A stretch of 64,000 nucleotides of DNA from Stromatinia cepivora (GCA_014898415.1 RCTD01000013.1:682001-746000); one strand, 5' to 3'; positions 1-13,195 are shown, counted from the first letter of the stretch. A program made the numbers and translations. Notes: generated from the sequence alone by a model not told the origin.

Positions 1-1
1 G

Positions 2-744
<743 letters not shown>

Positions 745-1402
745 GGGATTATTATTTGGGTGATAACATTTCGTTTTCAAGGGGTGTGATATGATCTTGT
801 GTGCCCTTCTGATGATATGGTTGGGTGAGGCAACGTGTGTTTTGAAATTTGAGAGAAGGGGCATTGGCGAGAGGAGGTAATTTTGCCGCCGCATATAATG
901 AGATATATGTTGATGAAAAGGCGTTTATATACCACTTTCCTTAAAGTACATCGAATGAATATACTCGTTTGAAATAGTTGCAGTATTAAACGCCAAAAGT
1001 CCCTGTTAAAGACTCTCTAAACATTTATACACTTCCACGCGCTACAGCATATCCCCGCCAAGGTTTTCAGGGACGTCTAGACTTGTGGACTTCAGTTTAT
1101 GCTCTAAGTTTGTTTGTTTTTCTTTGATTTGTTAACTGCTGATCGTGTGAAAAATCGGATTGACAGAAAGAGGATGTGGAGTGTCATATCTATGCTTTTC
1201 AACACTGATGAAGTGTTGCAAAGCTAAAAGCTTAGGAATATCAACATCTAAACTCCGAAGCAAGTAACAAATCGTCATGAGTGACATATCTCGCAAAAGT
1301 GTGTTCGCGTGGGCCTCTCTTTCCCTCTTAATCCATCTACGTCGTCTCTGTGGGCGGGAGTCGTATTCGGCCTATCTTGCTTCGCCCATCTCTAGAAATC
1401 CA
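745..1402. other. Convergent intergenic region
   Basis: This is the space between the stop codon of the sugar transporter and the stop codon of the rhomboid gene, so it should hold both 3' UTRs. I see no convincing reading frame, RNA gene or repeat. Short frames that run through it lack homology and codon structure. Confidence 0.5.
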
Positions 1403-2551
1403 CTAAACTTTCTTCTCCCATTTTCTCATCCCAAACGACTTATAAACGCTTCTGCAAAGAGGACGCCAAATCCTCTTCTCGCCATCAAAATAAACATATC
1501 CCAAGCCCAAAAGAGCACCACTTAAATGCGCCTATACAATAAGGAATCAGTCACCTGTATAACCTGAAGAATCTAGAGGAATTCTTACCGCATGTCCCAA
1601 TCTGAGGTTTTTAAATGCACCAAACATACCAAGAAGATCAAATAACATAACTGCACTTAACAACTCTTGGGCCGCAAAAGGATATGGGATGAACATGATT
1701 TGAAATTGAGCTTCTGGGTGCTGTAAAGCAAAAGCACCAATTAGCGCAAAAACCGCACCGCTTGCCCCCAAGAATGGTACCGGGAGTATACTAGGACGAA
1801 GTCTTGCACTTGAAGCTTGCGCCCAACTGCTGATGACTCCCGTAGATAGATAAAAAGCCGTCATATGAGCAATACTCGATTTAAAAGTCGGATCTTGTCC
1901 TAGAGTCGGCATAAATGAATGGAATCCATACATATTGAAACCTAAATGCATAAGAGATCCATGACCAAATACACATGTAAGTAATGTGAAGTTCCTATTT
2001 GTACCAGGGATATGCATGAATATATTACTCCATAATGTTGGTGTGAAGATACTTAAAGCATGAATTCCTATATTCGTAGCCATGACTGTGTAAGTAAACT
2101 TTTCGGATGGCATTAATTTCTCCCAGAACTTTTGGCGTCCTTCGGGGTTGAAAAGTTGGTTTATTGGTGGCCATATGGTTGGTGCCCATAATATTCCAGG
2201 CGGGTACTTCATCTCATGAATTTTTCGTCTCGCGTCATACGCGTTCTCCTTGTCTCTAGTAAACATTTCCACGAATTTTGGTGTGTCTTTCTTGAGATTC
2301 AAATTCTCCCACACAGCAGATGTGGTGTATATAGTACCCACTGCTACCAAGGTGAATATGGTCATGGCAGCGAGGTTGGTCTGGACGGGAGGGCTAGGTG
2401 GGGGCGGCATATTAGAACTTTCTGACGAAGGATCGAGGGTATTTCTTCGAAATACTGTGGATTTAAAACCCCTTTTATTGAATGAACATCGTACTGGTGT
2501 TATGCGCGAGAGGATACCTGAGGACCTGCAGAGCCCAATTCTTTGAAGCAT
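1403..2551 (-). CDS. PCP1: Mitochondrial rhomboid protease (Pcp1/Rbd1/PARL type)
   Basis: Predicted intramembrane serine protease of the mitochondrial inner membrane. In yeast this family processes Mgm1 and cytochrome c peroxidase (established for the family). There are two exons, 2551-1589 and 1531-1403, separated by a 57-bp intron (GTAAGA..TAG); the product is 363 residues. The N-terminus is basic and Ser/Arg-rich, as in a mitochondrial targeting sequence, and is followed by a single helix near residue 60 and then the six-helix rhomboid core. The nucleophile lies in GASGA (Ser264). The second helix motif GHAAHLSG spans the splice site, which puts the catalytic His at about residue 323 on exon 2. 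The Ser-His spacing of 59 residues fits PARL. Without the second exon the product would end in a short unrelated tail and lack the catalytic His. The start is the first ATG of the long open frame. Confidence 0.93.
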
Positions 2552-2959
2552 TTCGGACGTTCAAGAGGTGGAAATCAAGAGTATTTGCTATGGTATCAAG
2601 GAAGAATTTAGGACTCTATTCGCATTGAGAAAATAGTCGTCAAAAGTTATCTTCCGTACCATGGTGTGGTACGAATGAAGTGATGTTGCTTTCCAGACAT
2701 CTCGGTCGGATGATTCGCGTTGGCACGTGATTAGTAATTTTCCCACTAGACTCGGCATTATGTTGACCCTACCGGCCCCGCCAATTGTTCGTCAAATTAT
2801 TATTTCAACAATTCAAGAGTGAGAATGACGTCTTCTAATTTTTGACTCTGAACCATTTAATCTCCCAATTACGTTCGGAAGCACTCTGTCTATGACTTCT
2901 TAACGACTCCTCAAAGACTCAGTTACAGTACCCCTCCACTTACACTAGTCAATACTCAA
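2552..2959. other. Upstream region of the rhomboid gene
   Basis: Promoter and 5' UTR space of the minus-strand rhomboid gene. Base composition is ordinary up to about 2940 and then becomes strongly AT-rich. No gene or RNA was seen. Confidence 0.45.
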
Positions 2960-3351
2960 TTTTACACCAAAAACAGCTAAAACATATAGTTTTCACTTAA
3001 ATATTTTGATACAATAAAAAATTCAATGATCAAACCCTTTTATAGTACTCATTATTTTTATATAAAGATTATATATAATAAATTTCAAAAGTTTAAAAAA
3101 TTTATTTATAGAATAATAATAATTTAAAATTGAAACTTTGATTTTTCTTGATTTTCCCTGCAAAAATTATCTTAAATTTCCTTCACTAATTTTCTATCTT
3201 GATTATATAATCTAGAAAAATCATAAAAATAAATTTCAAAGTTTCAGTTATTATTTTAGATCGAAATATTTGAGATTTTGAATTTAAAAGATCTTTTTAT
3301 TATTTTTATAAATATTATTATTTGTTAAAGTAGGTGAGTTTTGGTGTAAAA
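2960..3351. mobile_element. Palindromic MITE-like element
   Basis: This 392-bp AT-rich stretch is bounded by a perfect 13-base inverted repeat, TTTTACACCAAAA at 2960-2972 and its reverse complement at 3339-3351. Further inside, TGAAACTTTGA (3131-3141) is mirrored at 3236-3246, and the surrounding A/T-rich arms also match in inverted orientation, so most of the segment could fold into one hairpin. It has no coding capacity. The form fits a small non-autonomous DNA element (MITE). I could not identify a clear target-site duplication, so its exact ends are uncertain. Confidence 0.55.
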
Positions 3352-3369
3352 ATGCCTTTTGGCTAATAT

Positions 3370-5333
3370 TGTGACGCACAAGAGCCGTAGTAGAGCTGAA
3401 TAAACAGGGTCAATTATGTTCTTTAGAATCTACAATTGAAGAATTATGGTTTGTAAGTGTGACGAACCCAACGAGCGTTTAGAGATCAATCTTAGAATTA
3501 AAAGCTATAGAGCTAAAGAGAGAATGCTACAAAGCTATATATATGATCGATTCGAAGCTTAGTACTGTATTAGCCCAATCGGACGCGATTATATGTATCT
3601 CGTAATACTACCCTCCCTTTCTGAAGAGTTCGTTTTGAACTTGTTTTAAATGAATGATTTAAGTACAAAAATGATCACTAATCTTTTTTTGATAAAAATA
3701 CTTGATGTACAGATTGTATTACAATCAATAAATATATATCCATTGTACTATATACTTCCTCTAAGCGATCTTCAAAATATCGACCATTGATTATTTCTCC
3801 TAGATCTTTATCATCGTCGTTTTTGGGCTTAGTAATCAATGTAATAACCGGAACAGGCTTTTATCGATCTCGGATTCCTTGATGTAGATCTAATAGATAG
3901 GTTTGTATTTAATAGGAAATACTTTCATATCGTATATATTTATTTTATTTGTATAAAAGAATTCTTTCAGAAAAAGAAAACTCAGGTATTTGTATACAGA
4001 ATAGAATCAAAATATAATCAGACTTATTCGATTGAATATCAAAAGGGTTAAAAGCATTAATGATATTAAGGTTACTAATATCCATTGGATTATAATTTCG
4101 AAAGTGAAATGGATTCTGTAATATATATAAGGTTTTAAACTTACTAGAATAGGATAATACAAAGAATCCATTCGTTGTGCGAACAACTAGTTGTTGTATG
4201 ACCTGAACAAAGTCGGGATAAGAACAAGGAAAAGAAAGTTATTGAAAAAAACGATTTCTAAAAGTAATATTGAATTTATTATAAAAGATTAAGATTTTAT
4301 TCGAATCAGATCAATTCTGATTTTTGGCTTTATAAAGGATCCTTTTGAATTTTGTAATATAGATATATAAAAAATCGGTTCCTTGTTTGAAAATGAATAA
4401 TTTGTTTTCAGTTTTTTGAATTTTATTTGGATTATTATAAATACATATAAATTGATTTAAGATCGTTATATAATCTAAAGGAATGTTTTGATCAAGAAAA
4501 GAAAACTGAAGTAGTACTATAATTTATATATGAAATTCGAGATTGAAATAAATATAGTAAAATTGAACTATAGAATTGTTGATCGCAATATTGTTTATTT
4601 ATAGTTTCGCTCGAATCGAGGGAAACTAGATATCGAACTTTTGAAAACTATTATTGAACTTTTCAGGATTAAGGAAAGAGGGTTTCGGATGAGAAAGAGT
4701 ATAAATAACAAGAATATATTTGAGAATCAGAAAGTATAAGAACGAGATTTCATTCCGTTAATAAATCATTTTGTTATGAAGTTCTGTAATCGCAAGATTT
4801 ATCGAATCGTAATTTATAGTTTAGAAATTAAGGGTAAGAAAAAAGACAACACTTTTGAATAATATCAAGAAGATCTATATATAAGCGAAAGAATAGAAGC
4901 GATATATTTAGATAGGAGTAAGTGGAGTATGTATAAGTATATGTAAATATTATTTCATTTCTTATTTGGAAGAGCTTTTAATAATATAATAAATCCAATA
5001 AGCGTTTAAAGATCAATCTTAAAATTAAAAGCTATAGAATTAAAGAGAGAGTGTTACAAAGCTATATATATGATCGGCTCGAAGTTTAATACCGTACTAG
5101 CCCGATCGGACGCGATCACGTGTATCTCGTGACAGTAAGGAACGATTAAATATATATATACAAATACCCATTCGTAAACTGCAGGGTTGTGTGTATATAT
5201 TATTAGGGTCACCATTTTATTGTACTAAATCGTATAAATCGTAATGTATATATACGGACGATCAGTTCATCAATGGATATGGGAGATAAGAGGTATCATA
5301 TGGTTAGCCTTCTATGATTCACGATTTGTAATA
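3370..5333 (-). repeat. A1 3' LTR (282 bp, split by B1)
   Basis: The LTR consists of 3370-3457 and 5140-5333 once B1 and its duplicated target are removed, giving 282 bp, the same length as the LTRs of A2. The outer end keeps TGTGACGCAC; the inner end has decayed to GTAATA. On the minus strand a purine-rich tract (GGGGAGTAG) directly precedes it at 5334-5342, which fixes it as the 3' LTR. Confidence 0.88.
3458..5134 (-). mobile_element. Non-autonomous LTR element B1
   Basis: A 1,677-bp element with 150-bp LTRs at 3458-3607 and 4985-5134, inserted in the 3' LTR of A1 with target duplication GTAAG (3453-3457 and 5135-5139). The polypurine tract next to the left LTR (read GGGAGGGTAG on the minus strand) sets the orientation. 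The roughly 1.38-kb internal region has no reading frame of note. It is one of four copies of nearly identical length, and it must be moved by enzymes supplied in trans. Confidence 0.9.
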
Positions 5334-7176
5334 CTACTCCCCTTTTCGGAAAAACTCATTCTCAAATATTTCATTCCTTTATTCCATTGTTATTTCATCG
5401 GAAACCAGGTTTTGTAAAGGTTTATGAGCTTTAAATCAATTAGATTGGTCATTTTGATTGATTTGATCAATTTAATGGAAATTGATCAAATTGACCAAAA
5501 TTATCGATCAAATTGATCAAAATAACGAATGAATTGATCAAATCGATCAAATCGTCTATTAATTGGTTAAATTAATATTGATTTATATTCTCCTTGATTT
5601 GGGGAATCTTTGAAAGGAAAAAGTTTCAATAGAAAAGAGAAGGAGGTTGAATTATAGTATAATGATAATGGATGGTTAATATAATTAATTCCGAAATCGA
5701 TCAAGTTAATCGATCAAATTGACCAAATCAACCAAATTGAACGAAATCGATAAAGGTAATGTTATATTTCGTTCTTATTATATTCAAGCTTCCCTTTGTA
5801 TGATTTTTGAAATGATTATAGGTATAAGTTTTTGAAATATATTATCTTTGTATTGTCTTGGTGGTGGTAGTTTGTCTATTGTATAAAATTCGGATCATAT
5901 ATATATATAATCAAATTCTTTTGAATTTGTATAGATTTTCGATTCTTTTATAATTATATATATATATATCATTATAAAATCATAACATTTAATCTGCTAT
6001 ATTGAAGAACACTTTTCTTTCTCTTGGTTTTATAAATGAATCGTTATTTATATAATTATAATTATCCTTTTCGTTTTTATAAAGCTTTATTTAATCAATT
6101 AATCGATTAGAAAGACCAAACAATATTGAATTGGCCAGATGAAAATCGTGTAGGAGGTGCAGTGATGTTTTAAGATCGGAAACAGAATACTAGGTAAGAT
6201 CGGTATCGCTATTAAACCATGAGACTCTGTATAATAGGGTTTTTCGTATTTTCTTTATTACTAGGATCTTCTCTACTTCCCATTCCGAATCGTTAGTTAT
6301 ATTAATAGGCGAAGATGGTTCGAGTATCTGATTAGGAAAAGGATTATCATATACCTTACATAATCAATCTAAAAAGAAAACAAAATGAATTTTTATTGTA
6401 ATCGGGAATTCGAATTTGAAAGAGCTTCTAGATCGATTAATAATCTTGAATCTTTTTTGAATTGGAAAGTCCAGCTTCTTAAATGATCTTTAGGTAAAGT
6501 AATTTTTCATATTGAATTATATATAATCTCCGATATCAAAATCGACCTTACACCAATAAATATTCATAGATTTCGATATTTTGACTTGGGTATACAATAA
6601 GCCTTCTTTTGTTCACACAAAAACTAATCTATTGTATTCTATATATATATAGGCATTACACATATTTATATTGTCTATTGGCTTATTAATATCTTCCTTT
6701 TATTCTTATATACATTTCGGTGTATACCTATATAAAGTTTTATAAGATGTGAGCTTTTCTAAAGAGTTATATAGAAGAGTAAATTATATATAATCCATTA
6801 TAGATAAGAATTCTGATTAATCATCTTAATAATAATTAACAAACAATCTTAACCACTGTTAAAGATACTGATTATAAATCTCAGTTTAATTATTGATTTA
6901 GGGATGATGAGTAATAGATAATTTGAGATCGATTCCTAAAATTTGGCTGAATTCTTTTTAGAATTGTGATATGAATTAGGGGCCACAATCCGATATTATA
7001 GTATCAAAGGGATTATAATATCGATATATATAATAAAGATATAATTATACTTGAACTCAAATATCGATTGATTTATAATAAAATATAAAGATAACTTGCT
7101 TCGTTAATCGATCAATAATGACTAAAATGTTGTTATATTCATATTTATTCTTATTAAAGTTATAATAATCTATAAT
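5334..7176 (-). pseudogene. A1 fragment: chromodomain and integrase end
   Basis: This is the 3' part of the A1 internal region, colinear with 26885-28735 of A2. Reading the minus strand, it holds the decayed integrase C-terminal part (around 6600-6850) and the chromodomain segment (around 5990-6290), then a spacer with many TTGATCAA-type repeats (about 5440-5760), then the polypurine tract. No frame is intact. It ends at 7176, where C1 inserted. Confidence 0.8.
5440..5760. repeat. Array of GATCAAATT-type 9-bp repeats in A1
   Basis: Many copies of short units such as TTGATCAAATTGACCAAAT occur here with a period of about 9 bp. They lie between the chromodomain segment and the 3' LTR. The same array occurs at the equivalent place in A2 (about 26985-27315), so it belongs to the family. 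Individual units are palindromic (TTGATCAA). Confidence 0.65.
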
Positions 7177-7485
7177 TGTCACGGAAAGCCCCGCAATCCC
7201 CTGTATCTTATGAAGGATCAAAGCGTATGCTTTCCAATCGGAATGAAGGATCTACTAGCCCTTACTAATCCATCAATTGATAAAGTGATCCTGATATACT
7301 AATAAACAAAGATCTAGTTTAATTAAAGTGTATATTGGCTAGATAATTATTCATTTGTTTTATATATATAGCTCTTGATTTATATAATCAAGGGTAAATC
7401 ATTCAATTCTTTTACTTTATTAATTATATATACTATCTATTCAACGATCTTTGAAAGTATTGTGTAATCATATTATCCTGTGATA
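7177..7485 (+). repeat. C1 5' LTR (309 bp)
   Basis: Begins TGTCACGGAAAGCCCCGC and ends CCTGTGATA. The first 80 or so bases keep a GC content well above the surroundings, unlike the 3' LTR start at 15137, which has decayed to TATTATAAAA. Confidence 0.88.
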
Positions 7486-7503
7486 GTTATGAGTTTGGTA
7501 GTT
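7486..7503 (+). other. Putative primer-binding site of C1
   Basis: GTTATGAGTTTGGTAG follows the 5' LTR directly. The equivalent place in C2, read on the minus strand from 25589, is GTTATAAGCCCAATAACT. Allowing for RIP, the ancestral form would begin GTTATGAGCCC, complementary to the anticodon arm of initiator tRNA-Met (GGGCTCATAAC). Priming by a 5' half of this tRNA is established for Drosophila copia; its use here is an inference. Confidence 0.5.
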
Positions 7504-9002
7504 TTTAAAATCTATACAATTTCCTATCTGATGATTATTAAGTATTCAAGGGATCATTTTTAAAATATCATTTCTATTTTATTTATAATTCAATATTCAT
7601 ATCAATTCAATTATTTTTATTCAATATAACAAAGAATCAAAACGATCTTTTTTTTATAATCCGTATTCAATGGTCGGAATGGTATTTACGCTTGAAAAAT
7701 AAATGTCAAGTTCAAGGAATCTGGGATTTAGTTAATTCAGAGAACGATCCGTTTGTTTTTATATCAACGATATCTATTCCAAGTTCCGATTTGATGAGTG
7801 AATTTATCTGTGCTTAGATTGATTAGTTTTTAATTAAATTATTTGTTTTACCTTTCGTTATCAATCTTCAAGTTAAATATAATTAAAAGAAACAAATTCA
7901 ATACCAAAAGGAATTCTCGGAATATCTTATGGTGATCCAATCCAGGGAAGATACTAATGGAAATATAAAGATGAAAGATTCTGATGATAATATATTGGGA
8001 TTTATTTTTAATAGATTCATTATTTTATTTTTAATTATCTTTCAAAAAATCTCCTCCAAGTTTGTTTTTCTTTAATTGGAATATTGATATCGATAATAAG
8101 AATATATATAGAATTATAAAGCTTTCAGAGATATTTACAAATAGATTGAATCATTAATTGATCAAGTATATTTTATAAAATTATTTATTCTCAATCAAAG
8201 TATTACAATTCTTTCATTCAAAATGATCATTAATGTATTCAAAAAGAAGTTCGTATTTATAATAATTATTGCCAAATTTATAATACTACAAAAATATCGG
8301 TCTGTTTTAGTACAAACTTTGTTCGGTAGAATCGATTTTGTCAAATGGTATAGGGATTGGATTATAATCTATACCAAAGTTTTCATATATAAGATCACTG
8401 AGGTATAGGATAAAGTCATTATTAACATTTTTTTATAAACTGTTGATACCAGGATGCTTTCAATTTGGGCAAATATTATGATTATATAAATCGAAATGAA
8501 CAATCAATTCGGATTATTTAATTTCTTATTCAAATAATTCGGAAATGTTTTTGAAGGATTAATCTTTTAGGATTCTATTTCTTTAAAAATTAAAGAAGGA
8601 GTATATTCTATATTTATCTTTTTTCAAAATAATAAAAGGTTTAAGAAGAATAAAAAGAGTATCAATTCTGAAAGTAATCAAAAAATCAAGAAGATCTGGG
8701 AATGTCTTTGTAGAATCGAATCTGAATAGAATAATGGAATTGATTATAGTTATACTATATATAATTGCAAAGCCATAGAGTTAACATTTATTGGAAGGAT
8801 TAATCTATTGTTCAAAAAGATATTCAGCGAAAACGAATTACAAATAATTAAAAATCGAATAAAATTGTATTTATGGAAGTAATTTCATTCTGATTGGATT
8901 AAAAGGAAATGGATGAAAGGTTCCATTGATTCTTCAGAATCTTTAATCAATGCTGTTATCTTGAATATTCGATATAATTAATCAGGGGTATATTTTATAA
9001 TA
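7504..9002 (+). pseudogene. C1 leader and gag region, decayed
   Basis: The stretch between the primer-binding site and the protease segment, where a copia gag should lie. It is very AT-rich and has only short frames, for example around 8223-8408. I could not see a zinc knuckle, so the assignment rests on position alone. Confidence 0.5.
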
Positions 9003-9299
9003 ATGAAAGTATATCATCTGTTTAATAATATTTTGCTCGATAATTGTAATATTATATATATTATAAACGATATATTTCTGTTGAATAATTATCAATATCG
9101 ATTATCCGATCCTAATGATCTTGTAGAAGTAGGTATTTCCAATTTCCAAATCTTAGGATATAGGATTTGTATTATCAAAGGGATTATTAAAAAAGAAAGT
9201 TATTCTAATAATGATTTGATTTTGAATGATATAATATTCATTCTTAGTTTTTATATTAATATTATTTCGGAGGTTCGATTGAAGAAAGTTAGTTTATAA
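9003..9299 (+). pseudogene. C1 protease segment of copia pol
   Basis: A 98-codon open stretch with the layout of a copia aspartic protease: LLDNCNIIYIINDIFLL corresponds to the usual LLDSG..HI.ND.SLL, so the catalytic DSG has become DNC. It is followed by SDPNDLVEVG, an ILGYR segment and the LILNDIIFI..FYINI repeat typical of the second half of the domain. The same segment occurs in C2 at 23776-24042 on the minus strand. The loss of the catalytic Ser-Gly fits G-to-A changes by RIP. Confidence 0.75.
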
Positions 9300-11253
9300 T
9301 TTTCAGGATATAATTATATTTTTCATAAAGGAGATCATATAAATAGTATAGTAATTGCTCAATATATTTGTATTGAAAATTTTATATTCTTAGAATACAA
9401 ACTGTTTTTTATTTATTCAAGTATTCTTTTATTTATTCCTGTAAGTAATCCTTTTATAATATATTTAATAATGAATAGAAAAATAAACAAAATATTCTAT
9501 TATTCTTGCGATCCATTTTTTTCAAAAGAAGATATAAATGAAATATAATATAAACATTTTGAATATTTAAAAAAGGAAGTTTTTGAATATTTAATATTTA
9601 TAATGCAAAACATCAAAATAAAAGGTATTATTCGTTTCAATTATATCAATTATATTTGTATTTATATAAAGCAAATTATTTCTTATACTTTAAATGATCG
9701 TTAATTACCTCAACTCTTCTATAAAATTCAATAGAATCTTTTTGATTTCAATAAAAGATATAATAATATATTATAATTCTTATTAATTAAAGAAATATAC
9801 TATAACAAGATCTTTTTATATTTAATTTATTGCAAAATATATAACAAAGTATTTGTAATTATTCAAAGTTTTGTAGTTTGGATTCATTGTAAGTATAATC
9901 TAATGATTGTAATGATTAAATAGGATAATGATATATCTATTATTAAAGTTATAAAAGAAATATTATTTAAGAAATGGATTAAGCAAAAAGATATCGAATT
10001 CAAATTATCCTTATTTTATATATATAAATCCAATAAAGGATCAGAATATATAAAATAAAAAATAATTATAAAACAAATAAAAATGCGAATTATAATGGAT
10101 TTATTAAATAAATTATAAATGGAAATAGTGTAAACTATTATTTATTTATATAATATAAATCCTTTGAAAATCAAATCCTTCAAATTGCTTAATGAAATAT
10201 TCGATATATAATTCCATAATTATCTTTGCAAAGATAATCCCTTATTTATAAAGAAAATATCTAATGATCTTTATTTCAATTGGAATGGAATCTATAGGTA
10301 TAAATATTGAATTTACTTTTTAGATAAAAATAAAGAAATTGGAATTAATAGAAAATGATATAAAACCAATCTTTGAGTATATATTGGATATTTAATAAAC
10401 TATATCCCAAATATATTGATCTATTATATATAGATATCTAAGCTCAATAGAATTATTATTATTCGAAATATAATGTTTAATAAGGAATTCATTTATTATA
10501 TAAATTCTATCAATCAAATGATCAATATTTATATTATAGAAGAGTTTAAATAATTTGTTAGAGTTCTTGATTTACAAAATTATATCGAATTGAATAGAAT
10601 GATTATTCAAAACAAGAATAATTATAAGGATTTTATTTATTTACCTATTTTCATAAATCGAAAAACCCTTGATTTATCCATTAAGCATATTTTAGATCTA
10701 CTATTTACAAATGAACTAATTTCAGGGGTAGATATAGATCTAAGGAATGATAATAGGAATAAAAAAGTCGATTTAGGATTATCCAATTCATTTAATCCTT
10801 TAAATAATAAAGATAAGATATACAATGAAGATATATAAATATTAATCAATCTTTTTATTGAAGAAATTAAAAAAATCGATTTTTTTATTAAAAAACAATT
10901 ATATCTTATAAATAAAGATATTAATATTATTCAAAAAGATGTCTATAATAATAATACGGATCCCGATCTTATCGAATATATTGATATAAGGAATATAGAG
11001 TATAAACCTATTGATTATATTATTGAAGTTCTTTATGATATATACGAAAGTAATTCAGAGATTGTTTCAATTGATCAACCTCAACATTCCAAAAGGAAAT
11101 ATATATACTGGAATAATCAATCAGAGTATTCTATAAAGGAAATCCAATCATTATAAAGATTGCCATACCCTATATATTCATTTGATCAATTCATAGAGAA
11201 TTTATAGATTCATAATCTCGAATAGATATTTAAGAGAACTTGCATTATAAGGA
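9300..11253 (+). pseudogene. C1 integrase region, decayed
   Basis: The stretch between the protease and reverse transcriptase segments, where copia integrase lies. Many in-frame stops occur. The longest survivor is 10590-10838, a hydrophilic segment (IKHILDLLFTNELISGVDID) resembling the linker after the integrase core. Its counterpart in C2 is 22237-22485 on the minus strand, so the sequence belongs to the element. Confidence 0.6.
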
Positions 11254-12086
11254 TTGAAATACCTAGGGCTTAAATCAATCCATTTGAGTTTTAATCATAC
11301 GATTTTCATTCGGAGTCATCTCTTTTCCGGGAGTCACCTGATTTTCGTGTCCCAGAGCAATCAGTACGTATATAAAGGCAATTGTATATATAACAATGCC
11401 ATCAAGGAAGCGATCCCAATATTGAATCCTATATAGAAACTATTATATCTTAAAGAACAAACTCAATAGGATTATTTTGTTTAAACAATTTTCATTTTAT
11501 ATTCTGATTTGATCAATAAGGAATGAACGATATAAAGGAGTATTCTCAATTTGTAACAATTCACAATATAATTATTATTGGAATTGAAGCAAAACCATTA
11601 CTATCTTCTATTTGGTTTATAATCAATAGATTACAAACAATACTATTTCTTCAAATTCATATATTTGCAGTTTCAAAATTACTTCGTTTTTATTATCAAT
11701 TAAAAGATCATTAAATAGGATATTGATTCAAATAGGATTATGATTTTAAGATTAATAACTTTAAGATTAGAAAAACCTAATATAAAATCGATTCTAGATC
11801 AGAACCTTCAAAATCGATTCCCCTTTAATAAATATTTATATATAAATACAATAATCAAAATCTAATTATTTATTACTATTTATATTTAATAATACAAAAA
11901 GATCTCCAGATTAAGAGTACTATTAAGATTATTTATATTATTATATTAACAAATCGATTATTCCGAATTGTAATAATAATCATCGTTAAATATAATCTCG
12001 AAACAAAACAATATAATATAATCAATACTTTCATCAATATTCTATATAATCTTTCCAGTATTTCAATTATATACTATCTATTTGAT

Positions 12087-12281
12087 GGATATAAAATCCC
12101 AAACAAAAATATTATAATCAATCGAGCTTTATATAGTCTACAAGATTCCCCAATTATATGATTTAGGGATTTCACTCGGATACTCGAGAAATTAGGATTG
12201 ATACAATATAAGGAAGAACTATATTTATATATTAATCCAAAGTATACCATTATGATTCTTTTCTTCATAAACGACATTTAG
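12087..12281 (+). pseudogene. C1 reverse transcriptase segment
   Basis: On the plus strand this reads GYKIPNKNIIINRALYSLQDSP, a stop, FRDFTRILEKLGLIQYKEELYLY, then MILFFINDI and a stop. It corresponds to the copia RT stretch G..V..L.RALYGLRDSP.LW..DF...L..LG......P.LY and the catalytic FVDD box. The Trp codon before FRDF is a stop (TGG to TGA), and the first Asp of the catalytic pair reads Asn. Both are changes RIP makes. The enzyme cannot be active. Confidence 0.8.
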
Positions 12282-12572
12282 ATTATTTATTATAAAAAAA
12301 ACGAATCAGTTGCCATAAAGATTATCGAAGAAATCAAAGCTATATATGAACTATAAGATCTGGAAAATACTAAATGGTTTCTAGGTATATATATACTTTA
12401 TAATCGATCCAAGAAAAAGTTGTAATTAATTTATAATATATATATTAAAAAGATTACTAAGAAATTCAAAGCAATAAATAAAATAATAAGTACACTGCTC
12501 TCGATAATAATATTTCGGAAAAATCAGAATCAAGTTTCTGTATATATTATAAAAATATATCAAAAGAAAGTG

Positions 12573-12728
12573 AGCTCAGTATTATATACTGTAATCACTA
12601 TAAAAGCGGATATATCATTTGCTACTTCGCAATTGAGTTACTATTTGATCAACCTATTGAACGATCATATAAAAATTGTCGATCACTATTTACAATATCT
12701 ATGGAATATAAAATATCTCGCGATTTAA
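12573..12728 (+). pseudogene. C1 RT/RNase H junction segment
   Basis: The plus strand reads SSVLYTVITIKADISFATSQ, followed by LINLLNDHIKIVDHYLQYLW and KYLAI, then a stop. This matches the conserved copia stretch G.LLY....TRPDI.FA.S.L, then H......R..RYL..T. at the end of the reverse transcriptase. Decayed RNase H should follow up to about 13190. Confidence 0.75.
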
Positions 12729-13195
12729 TATAGCGGTAATCAAATATTACAATTTCTTGTTTTCTTAGATACTTCTTTTACAGATGATTTAGATACTTAT
12801 CAATCATTTCAAAAATATATTATATCCCTTTTCGATGATTTAATTATATAGAAAATGTTCAAATAAGATATTATAATCATCTCGATTACTGAAGTAAAGC
12901 TTTTCGAAATCGAATGTACATCAAAAGAAATTATAGCAATCTTATATTTCTTAAAAGAAATCGATTTAATAATAAAAGAGCTTATAACAATCTTTTGTAA
13001 TAATCAATAAATGATCAGATTGGTGATTGATGAGAACAAATGGATCATTATGAAACTATATTATATCGATATCCAAAATATATAATTATATTAAGAATAT
13101 TCAAAAGGGAACTTTTATATAATTTATCTATTGATTACCGATATAATTATTGATAGGCTCATCAAAAACCTTATAAAACAAAAATTCGAATACTT

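Noticed and set aside
1277..1525. 82-codon plus-strand frame
   Set aside because: It lies opposite the second exon of the rhomboid gene, whose splice site and motif are clear.
3370..5333. Treating family A as a plus-strand element
   Set aside because: At first sight the LTR reads TGTGACG..GTGACA on plus. RT, RNase H, integrase and chromodomain on the minus strand, and the purine tract next to the left LTR, show the opposite.
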